Assembly (NCBI GenBank): GCA_009700815.1
Contig: WLLG01000096.1
Location: 1 to 7,631 of the forward strand
Length of the DNA: 7,631 bases
Direction of reading: 5' to 3'
Origin: Actinomycetota bacterium
GTDB lineage: Bacteria; Actinomycetota; Acidimicrobiia; Acidimicrobiales; Microtrichaceae
Shown here: positions 1 through 5,249 of the stretch, piece after piece
Position numbering within the stretch: the first letter of the stretch is position 1
Layout of the letters: every line of letters begins with the position of its first letter
Notes under the pieces: model-generated
Told to the model about the DNA's origin: nothing
Databases searched by the model: none
The model's input: only the letters and a program-made list of their open reading frames with translations
Position numbers and translations under genes: made by a program

Positions 1-1491
1 GGACAGCACATCGTCTAACGAGTTTGCCATCTCGTGCCGCACCGCAAATTGAACCTCTGCCTTGGTGTAGGGCAAGCCGGCCACAATGGTTTCTGCAAGC
101 GTTGGATCCTGCTGAATCGCAGCCATCATCACCCGGGCTTCTCCGCCGTACCGATCGCTGAGATGCACCTGTAGCTCTGGGCTCACGTCGGGGTAGACCG
201 ACCGTGCCGAAGCAAGGGTGTCGTATCCGGCGGCACCGCGCAGCCGGAGCTTCTTGGTGCAGCTGCGGCCGATGCCTTCTGATCCGCCGTTGCGGGGCAG
301 CACGTGCGCAATGACCTCGTCCACGGTGTCTGCTGCCATCTCTCGGTAGGTGGTGAGTTTGCCACCGGTAATGGTGACCATGCCCGACACGGAACGCGCA
401 ATGTTGTGCTTACGAGACAGATCGGCAGTTCGACCGCTAGCCGCCGCCTTCACGAGTGGGCGAAGCCCTGCCCAGGTACCCACGACTGCATCTCGCGTGA
501 TGGTGGTGGTGCACGAACCGTTCAGAGCACTCAGCAAATAGTCAATGTCTTCTGAGGTGCATTGTGGATCGTCAATCGGGCCGTCGTAATCGGTGTCGGT
601 GGTGCCCACATAGGTGAGGTCCCCATAGGGAACGATAAAGACGGACCGTCGGTCGTTGGGGACGGGGATGACTGCAGCAACCTGATTTCGAACAAGCTCC
701 CAAGGAACAGTGATGTGGATTCCTTTGGCGGGCCGAATCGAATCGGGGTGTTTCCCTTCGTCCTGTGAGCGAACATCGTCTGACCATACGCCCGCAGCGT
801 TGACCACCGAGCGGGTCTGGATGGTGAACTCCTCGCCATCTGCCATGACGCTGACACCGGTGACGCGTCCGCCCACGTCTTTGGCTACGCCCGTTGCAGA
901 CACCTGGTTTGCAATGACTGCACCGTGTTCAAGGGCAGCGGTTCGCAGCAGCGCAACCACAAGGCGAGCGTCGTCTGCAGCAGCATCGAAATAGAGGTAT
1001 GCGGACACAAGTCGTTCTTGCGGAAGCGTGGGCATCAGGGCCAATGCTTCGGCCTTATCGAGTCGTTGATGCTTCTTTCCAATGCGCAGCCCGCCGGTCA
1101 GGTCATATCCCCACATTGCCCCACCGAGTAGGCGAGCAATCTTGGCCGGGATGATTCCGTTCTTTCCGAACATTGGAATCAGAAATGGAAGTGGTTTGAC
1201 GAGGTGTGGGGCGTTTTGTAGCAGCCGTTGACGTTCAGCGAGGGCTTCGTAGACCAGACCAATTTCGCCCTGTTGCAGGTAGCGCAAGCCGCCATGGATG
1301 AGCTTCGATGACTTTGATGATGTACCTGAGGCAAAGTCGTCACGTTCGATCAGTGCAGCCCGTAGTCCTCGGGAGGCGGCATCAAGCACGACGCCGGCGC
1401 CGGTGACTCCACCTCCGATGACGACAAGGTCGAAGGTTTCTGAACGCAGCGCCTCGAGAGAAGCAGCACGAATAAAGGGGCGAGTACTCAC
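1..1491 (-). CDS. glpD: Aerobic glycerol-3-phosphate dehydrogenase, FAD-dependent (C-terminus off the window)
   Basis: Oxidises sn-glycerol 3-phosphate to dihydroxyacetone phosphate and passes electrons through FAD to the membrane quinone pool; a peripheral membrane enzyme of glycerol and phospholipid catabolism. I translated the minus strand without a stop from GTG 1491 to the window edge, 497 residues. Visible are the FAD dinucleotide-binding GGGVTGAG (residues 26-33) with the acidic residue E49 ending the Rossmann strand, the GlpD signature SSKLIHGGLRYL (61-72), TWAGLRPL (339-346) and GGKLTTYR (376-383). Residues from about 400 on match the helical DAO C-terminal domain, which is cut. Family members run about 500-580 residues, so probably only a short tail is missing. 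GTG 1491 is the most upstream in-frame start, because a TAG lies 12 codons before it with no other start codon between. No Shine-Dalgarno is visible; a TACACT hexamer six bases upstream suggests a leaderless message. It is transcribed divergently from whiB. Confidence 0.95.
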   Translation of the reverse strand, partial: MSTRPFIRAASLEALRSETFDLVVIGGGVTGAGVVLDAASRGLRAALIERDDFASGTSSKSSKLIHGGLRYLQQGEIGLVYEALAERQRLLQNAPHLVKPLPFLIPMFGKNGIIPAKIARLLGGAMWGYDLTGGLRIGKKHQRLDKAEALALMPTLPQERLVSAYLYFDAAADDARLVVALLRTAALEHGAVIANQVSATGVAKDVGGRVTGVSVMADGEEFTIQTRSVVNAAGVWSDDVRSQDEGKHPDSIRPAKGIHITVPWELVRNQVAAVIPVPNDRRSVFIVPYGDLTYVGTTDTDYDGPIDDPQCTSEDIDYLLSALNGSCTTTITRDAVVGTWAGLRPLVKAAASGRTADLSRKHNIARSVSGMVTITGGKLTTYREMAADTVDEVIAHVLPRNGGSEGIGRSCTKKLRLRGAAGYDTLASARSVYPDVSPELQVHLSDRYGGEARVMMAAIQQDPTLAETIVAGLPYTKAEVQFAVRHEMANSLDDVLS

Positions 1492-1497
1492 GTCTGG

Positions 1498-1503
1498 AGT
1501 GTA
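1498..1503 (-). promoter_or_regulatory. Probable -10 element of glpD (leaderless)
   Basis: On the minus strand the hexamer TACACT fits the actinobacterial TAnnnT -10 consensus and ends six bases before GTG 1491. Transcription would then start at or next to the start codon, which fits the lack of a ribosome binding site. I see no good TTGACA-like -35 at 16-19 bases; a C-rich tract fills the spacer. The call rests on one hexamer and its position only. Confidence 0.45.
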
Positions 1504-1563
1504 GAGGGGGAGGCGGCCCGTGACCTATCAGGGACAGGAGATCGGGCGAATTTTGTTACTCAC

Positions 1564-1593
1564 TTGGACAACAGGCGGCGACAGGGGCAGAAT
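1564..1593 (+). promoter_or_regulatory. Possible whiB promoter
   Basis: TTGGAC (1564-1569) resembles a -35 and CAGAAT (1588-1593) matches four of six bases of TATAAT, with an 18-base spacer. The -10 ends seven bases before ATG 1601, so the message would be leaderless or nearly so. This supports the ATG 1601 start. Both boxes are imperfect, so this is a suggestion. Confidence 0.35.
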
Positions 1594-1600
1594 CACCTCC

Positions 1601-1891
1601 ATGGACCTGAAATGGGTAGATCGATCGGCCTGCAGGGGCATCGATCCCATTATTTTTTATCCCGTTACTGACGAAGAGGCTGGACCCGCTAAATCAGTCT
1701 GTTCTGAGTGCCCTGTGCAAGCTGATTGCCTTGAGCACGCCATCTCTCACCGTGAGCACAACGGTGTGTGGGGTGGAGCCACGGAACGGGAGCGTCAACG
1801 CATCATTCGCCGGCGTCGCAGGGCAAGAACGATGGGTCTTCCCTTAGAAGACGAGATAGCTTCGCTTTCTTCTGGAGTTGTAGCCGGTTAG
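1601..1891 (+). CDS. WhiB-family [4Fe-4S] transcriptional regulator
   Basis: WhiB-like proteins carry a redox- and NO-sensitive [4Fe-4S] cluster, usually bind the domain 4 region of the primary sigma factor, and regulate development, redox balance or resistance in Actinobacteria. The 96-residue product has the four cluster cysteines C11, C34, C37 and C43 (spacing C-x22-C-x2-C-x5-C), the turn GVWGG (55-59), and then a basic stretch RRRRRAR near residues 70-78 that should contact DNA. The N-terminal MDLKWVDRSACRG is typical of the family, and the length fits its usual 80-130 residues. I chose ATG 1601; an in-frame GTG at 1520 would add 27 residues with no family resemblance across the glpD promoter region. 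The gene is divergent from glpD and 83 bases upstream of trpD in the same direction. The WhiB subclass cannot be told from this sequence alone, so I give no number. Confidence 0.93.
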   Translation: MDLKWVDRSACRGIDPIIFYPVTDEEAGPAKSVCSECPVQADCLEHAISHREHNGVWGGATERERQRIIRRRRRARTMGLPLEDEIASLSSGVVAG

Positions 1892-1920
1892 CTCGATTAG
1901 CTGCTCAGTAGGGCGGCGGT

Positions 1921-1947
1921 GCTCAATCAGACGTCCGGCTCAATCGG
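1921..1947 (+). repeat. Tandem direct repeat GCTCAATCrG before trpD
   Basis: GCTCAATCAG (1921-1930) recurs as GCTCAATCGG (1938-1947), nine of ten bases identical, with starts 17 bases apart in the 83-base gap between whiB and trpD. Two half-sites at this spacing could be an activator or repressor binding site for trpD. No clear -10 element for trpD is visible nearby, so it may also be chance. Confidence 0.3.
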
Positions 1948-1957
1948 ATGGTATGGC

Positions 1958-1964
1958 AAGGGGA
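1958..1964 (+). promoter_or_regulatory. Ribosome binding site choosing the trpD start
   Basis: AAGGGGA lies ten bases before ATG 1975. An in-frame ATG at 1948 has no purine-rich site at a suitable distance, so 1975 is the better start. This is one of the few genes in the window with a recognisable Shine-Dalgarno-like sequence. Confidence 0.5.
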
Positions 1965-1974
1965 AACTGACAAT

Positions 1975-3042
1975 ATGGGCGCGTTCTCAGCAGCAGGTGC
2001 TTGGCCAGGCGTTATCGCCGAACTCATCGCAGGAACTGACCTTGAACCCGAGGTGGCTTCTGCTGCGCTTGAACGCATGCTTGAAGGAACAGCAACGGAT
2101 GCTCAAATTGCGGCATTCATTGTGGCGCTTCGCATAAAGGGCGAAACCGTAGAAGAGGTTGCAGCGCTAGTTGGCGCCATGCTCGATGTCTCATCTCCGC
2201 TGCTCCTTGATGACCCCGAGGCCACGCTGGACATCGTTGGAACGGGTGGGTCCGCAGCCCTAGCGGGCAAGGCTTTCAATGTTTCCACGATGGCTTCGAT
2301 TGTGGCGGCAGCCGCCGGAGCAGTGGTCTGCAAGCACGGAAACCGCAAAGCCTCCTCGACATCGGGATCAACTGACCTGCTCGAGGCGTTAGGTATTGCT
2401 GTCGAACTCGATGGCGATGGGGTGCTCAGTTGCATGCGCTCCGCCGGAGTGGGGTTTGCCTTTGCTCGGGTGTTTCACCCGTCGATGCGCCATGTTGCGC
2501 CAGTTCGAGCACAACTTGGGGTACCGACCGTGTTCAACGTGCTGGGCCCCCTCTCGCACCCCGGCCGAGTTGGTCGTCAGGTAGTTGGAGTTGCTGACCC
2601 AGAGCGGATGGAACTCATTGCACAAGTGCTTCGGCGTCGCGGGTTGACCAGAGCATGGGTGCTTCATGGTGAGGGCGGTTTGGATGAACTCACCACTACG
2701 GGCTCAACACAGGTCCTGGAGCTGTATCAGGGTGAGGTGCGCAGGTTTGTAGTTGAGCCCGAACAGGTTGGATTGCCACGCGTGTCGGTTGAGCAGATTC
2801 GTGTCGGTGGCCCAGAGGAAAACGCCGCGGCGGCCCGGTCAATCCTGGCTGCAGAACCCGGACCATTGCGAGACATGGTCGTGCTCAACGCCGGGGCAGG
2901 CCTTGTGGTTGCTGATTGCGCTGCGGATCTTGCCGCAGGAGTCGAACTTGCTGCTGCTGCAATTGATGATGGTCGTGCTGCTGAAGTGCTCAACAAGCTC
3001 GTCCTCGCTAGTCAGGAAGCTGCGCAGTCTCAGAGCAACTGA
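1975..3042 (+). CDS. trpD: Anthranilate phosphoribosyltransferase
   Basis: Joins anthranilate and PRPP to give N-(5-phosphoribosyl)anthranilate, the second step from chorismate to tryptophan; a cytosolic, usually homodimeric enzyme. The 355-residue product has the helical N-terminal domain (about 26-70), the PRPP loop GTGG (89-92), KHGNR (120-124) followed by the serine-rich ASSTSGS loop, FNVLGPL (187-193), and GLDEL (235-239), whose D-E pair binds the catalytic Mg2+. Length is slightly above the usual 330-350. An oddity is the PRPP loop: the family's GTGGD reads GTGGS, followed by about three extra residues before FNVST. All other key residues are kept, so I expect an active TrpD. No other trp gene is adjacent, so the locus is a scattered trp gene. 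Start 1975 is chosen by the upstream AAGGGGA. Co-transcription with whiB is possible since no promoter is obvious between them. Confidence 0.95.
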   Translation: MGAFSAAGAWPGVIAELIAGTDLEPEVASAALERMLEGTATDAQIAAFIVALRIKGETVEEVAALVGAMLDVSSPLLLDDPEATLDIVGTGGSAALAGKAFNVSTMASIVAAAAGAVVCKHGNRKASSTSGSTDLLEALGIAVELDGDGVLSCMRSAGVGFAFARVFHPSMRHVAPVRAQLGVPTVFNVLGPLSHPGRVGRQVVGVADPERMELIAQVLRRRGLTRAWVLHGEGGLDELTTTGSTQVLELYQGEVRRFVVEPEQVGLPRVSVEQIRVGGPEENAAAARSILAAEPGPLRDMVVLNAGAGLVVADCAADLAAGVELAAAAIDDGRAAEVLNKLVLASQEAAQSQSN

Positions 3043-3059
3043 TCGGCAAAAATTGCCGA
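3043..3059 (+). repeat. Perfect inverted repeat after trpD, over the next promoter
   Basis: TCGGCAA (3043-3049) and TTGCCGA (3053-3059) are perfect complements around AAA, beginning directly after the trpD stop codon. It could be a compact terminator hairpin, but no T-run follows. Its right arm overlaps the putative -35 of the downstream gene, so an operator is an equally good reading. Confidence 0.45.
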
Positions 3060-3079
3060 CCTAGTGCGAGCGCTAACAT
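3053..3079 (+). promoter_or_regulatory. Probable leaderless promoter of the zinc-ribbon/NYN/DUF952/MFS unit
   Basis: TAACAT (3074-3079) fits the TAnnnT -10 pattern and ends six bases before ATG 3086. TTGCCG (3053-3058), with a short 15-base spacer, is a weak -35. No Shine-Dalgarno precedes ATG 3086, in keeping with a leaderless start. Confidence 0.45.
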
Positions 3080-3085
3080 CGACGT

Positions 3086-3364
3086 ATGGACACCGCTTCT
3101 GACCTAGTTGTAGATGCAGAACCACCCCGTTACCGCTGTACGGCATGTGGAAACCTGACACGATTTGAAGTGACGGTGTCGCGACGGACGCGTTCGTTTC
3201 ATCACTACACCGTGGGTGGAGAACTCAGCATCGAAGACACAGTTGTGCTTGACGAAGAGTACGAGTCAGTAGTTTGCCGTTGGTGCGGAACTGCAGCATC
3301 AGTGGTTCAGATTCCCTCGGGTCCCCTAGACGGTGAGACGCTTGGCGCCGAATCCGGAGTCTGA
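3086..3364 (+). CDS. Small zinc-ribbon protein of unknown function
   Basis: A 92-residue protein with two CxxC knuckles, C18-T-A-C21 and C64-R-W-C67, separated by 42 residues predicted to be mostly beta strand, the arrangement of a zinc ribbon. After the first knuckle comes a basic stretch, SRRTRSFHHY (32-41), and then an acidic stretch, EDTVVLDEEYE (50-60). There is no signal peptide or membrane segment, so it should be cytosolic. I recall similar short hypothetical proteins in actinobacteria but know no assigned function; zinc ribbons of this size often bind nucleic acid or partner proteins. The gene ends inside the next one with a 32-base overlap, which implies translational coupling to the NYN gene. 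It is probably the first gene of the unit that runs to the MFS gene. ATG 3086 fits the -10 box six bases upstream. Confidence 0.8.
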   Translation: MDTASDLVVDAEPPRYRCTACGNLTRFEVTVSRRTRSFHHYTVGGELSIEDTVVLDEEYESVVCRWCGTAASVVQIPSGPLDGETLGAESGV

Positions 3365-4865
3365 GAGCAGCAGCGATGAGGCCTCGCAGGTCAGTCGCGC
3401 CCGTTTGCTGAACAGGGCTATCGAGAGTGCAATTGTTCAGGCCAAAAAAGATGCATCCGGCCGTGAAAAGGGGGCACCCTTGCCACCAGCGGCTATCAGG
3501 CCACTGCTGAACTTTGTGCGTCTGCCGACAGCCGCCTCTCGAAGAGTGATCGAGGTGCTCGAGTCGGATGAGCAGTTTCGTACGCGTGTTGCCGGCAGCT
3601 TGTCCGAGGATGATCTTGGCCGAGGGTCCTGGCTCTTTCTTCATAGACCCGATGGTTGGTCCGAGGAACTGGACCTATTGATAGCGGCTGCAGCAGAAGA
3701 AGAGGCAGAGGAGACTGCTGGCCTGCTCGACCGAACGGCCGAGCGACGACTAGCTCAGGCAGAAGAGATGGTTGCGCGCCTCAAGGGCGAGTTAGCCGAA
3801 GCGCTCGACGCTTCGCAGGCCGCACTTGAAGCTCTCGCTGTGGAGCGCGCTACTTCGCTCGAGGTGCAAGGCGAGCAAGGAGAACTACAAGAGCAAGTGC
3901 AGCGTCTTGAACAGGAACGCCAACATGCAGTTCGCTCCATGAAAGAAGCAGAAAAGCGCGCTGCGGTTCGTCTTGAAGAGTCCCGTCAGGCAGCTAGCAG
4001 AGCCGAAGCGGACGCCCAGCAAATAGCCGAGCTCGAAGCTCAGCTGTCTCTCGCTCAGAGTTCCGCAGCTGAGCAGGCTGTTGCCGATCAGGCTCCCTCT
4101 GGCGAACCAACCACGGAGGACCCCGCAGCGAAGAGTTCGCACCCCACTGCTACCTCTCCATGGGAGGGAGTTGACCCCACCCGGATTGAGGCCGCAGTTC
4201 GCCAGGCTGCACTAGCTGCGAGTTTGCTCGGGGAGCAGTTGGCAGTTGTTGCGCAAAGCGTTGCCCCAGCCGTAGCTCGGCTCAAGGAGCAAGCAGAACT
4301 GGCGCTTGAGTCAAGCAATGGCGATCGGCACACAGACAGCATCCTCGAACTAAGCCGTGATTCGCACAGCAGTGACGGGGACTCTGGTAGCTCGGCTCAC
4401 AGGCCACCGCGTCGAACCCCGCTGCGCCTCTTGCGCGGAGTGATTGATGGGTCGCCAGAAGGGGTGGAGCAACTGCTGTTCACTCCGCAGGTCATCCTCA
4501 TTGCAGATGGCTACAACATCTCTATGGAGGCATGGCCGCAGCTTGACGGCTCGGCGCAAAGAAGTTCTCTGCTCAACATGCTCTCTGCGCTTCAGGCGCG
4601 TACATCTGCGCTGGTTCACGTGGTCTTTGATGGCGAGGGGACTGGCAGCCGACCAGCGGTAGGCGCACCGCTCGCCGTGCGGGTTCATTTTTCTAAGGCC
4701 GAGGTCGAGGCTGATGATCTGATCCTGGAGATGGTGGCCGGCCTGCCGACAGACCAGCCAGTGGTAGTGGTGAGTTCTGATCGCCGTGTTCAAGATGGTG
4801 CGCGTCGACTTGGAGCCAATGTGGTCTCATCGGGCCAACTCTTGGCGCTCACACGCAACTCATGA
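3333..4865 (+). CDS. Coiled-coil protein with C-terminal NYN (PIN-like) ribonuclease domain
   Basis: A predicted cytosolic RNA-processing protein of 510 residues. Residues 22-115 form a conserved-looking helical N-terminal region (LPPAAIRPLLNFVRLP, then GRGSWLFLHRPDGW). Residues 118-245 are rich in Ala, Glu, Gln and Arg and read as a long coiled coil. A Ser/Asp/Pro linker (about 340-365) leads to the NYN domain (about 385-510). That domain keeps the acidic metal-site residues of YacP/Rae1-like NYN nucleases: D392 in ADGYN, D433 in VFDGEG, D461/D462 in EADDLI and D483 in SSDRR. This is the architecture of actinobacterial NYN proteins often annotated only as RNA-binding. Target RNA is unknown, and activity is inferred from the acidic residues. 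GTG 3333 overlaps the zinc-ribbon gene by 32 bases; TTG 3342 or TTG 3405 are alternative starts, and none has a clear Shine-Dalgarno. The stop overlaps the DUF952 start as ATGA. Confidence 0.88.
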   Translation: MRRLAPNPESESSSDEASQVSRARLLNRAIESAIVQAKKDASGREKGAPLPPAAIRPLLNFVRLPTAASRRVIEVLESDEQFRTRVAGSLSEDDLGRGSWLFLHRPDGWSEELDLLIAAAAEEEAEETAGLLDRTAERRLAQAEEMVARLKGELAEALDASQAALEALAVERATSLEVQGEQGELQEQVQRLEQERQHAVRSMKEAEKRAAVRLEESRQAASRAEADAQQIAELEAQLSLAQSSAAEQAVADQAPSGEPTTEDPAAKSSHPTATSPWEGVDPTRIEAAVRQAALAASLLGEQLAVVAQSVAPAVARLKEQAELALESSNGDRHTDSILELSRDSHSSDGDSGSSAHRPPRRTPLRLLRGVIDGSPEGVEQLLFTPQVILIADGYNISMEAWPQLDGSAQRSSLLNMLSALQARTSALVHVVFDGEGTGSRPAVGAPLAVRVHFSKAEVEADDLILEMVAGLPTDQPVVVVSSDRRVQDGARRLGANVVSSGQLLALTRNS

Positions 4866-5248
4866 CCTCTTCGCCGGCGCCGCTGTTACATATCTGCGAT
4901 CAGGCCGAGGTGGAACGCTTCAAGCAGTCCAAGCACTCCAAACAGGGCTACACCGCAGCGGATCAAGACGCAGTTGGTTTTATGCATCTGTCCACACCCG
5001 ATCTGGTGCTCATTCCTGCGAACAATTATTATCTCGGACGTAGCGATCTGGTTCTGCTGGTCATTGAGCAGGGCTTGCTGAACTCCGAGTTGCGCTGGGA
5101 GCTCGGGGTGCCTGCCGAGGACGAGTTGCTGTTTCCTCACCTGTATGGACGTCTCAACGCAGATGCCGTTACGCAGGTGATCAGTTTTCCGTGCGACGCA
5201 AACGGACGGTTCTCTTTGCCGGAACAACTTGTTGGGTTCTGCTCCTAG
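4862..5248 (+). CDS. DUF952 family protein
   Basis: A 128-residue cytosolic protein matching the DUF952 family pattern: LLHICD near the N-terminus (H10), GFMHLSTPD (39-47), ANNYYLGRSDLVLLVIE (53-69), SELRWE (75-80) and LFPHLYGRL (90-98). Family length is about 100-120 residues, so this one is complete. No biochemical function is established to my knowledge. I recall the family being grouped with the ADP-ribosyltransferase fold, which would make H10, Y56/Y57 and E80 candidates for the H-Y-E triad; this assignment needs structure comparison. The start codon overlaps the NYN stop as ATGA, so the two proteins are translated from one message and are likely made in step. The MFS start follows its stop after one base. 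Confidence 0.87.
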   Translation: MTSSPAPLLHICDQAEVERFKQSKHSKQGYTAADQDAVGFMHLSTPDLVLIPANNYYLGRSDLVLLVIEQGLLNSELRWELGVPAEDELLFPHLYGRLNADAVTQVISFPCDANGRFSLPEQLVGFCS

Positions 5249-5249
5249 C

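Noticed and set aside
304..1504. Plus-strand open frames across the left end (for example 304-555, 710-994 and 1298-1504).
   Set aside because: They lie opposite a continuous, motif-rich glpD frame on the minus strand and their products show no family features.
1520..1600. Extending whiB upstream to GTG 1520 (27 more residues).
   Set aside because: The added residues do not resemble any WhiB N-terminus and would cover the divergent promoter region. MDLKWVDRSACRG at 1601 is a normal family start.
3043..3059. Calling the trpD-end hairpin a standard Rho-independent terminator.
   Set aside because: No T-run follows and a probable promoter overlaps it, so I list it as an inverted repeat only.
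3225..3644. Minus-strand open frame of 139 codons.
   Set aside because: Antisense to the zinc-ribbon and NYN genes; composition follows the complement of those codons and there are no recognisable motifs.
4350..4793. Minus-strand open frame of 147 codons.
   Set aside because: Antisense to the NYN domain, which carries conserved acidic motifs; nothing supports an independent gene.
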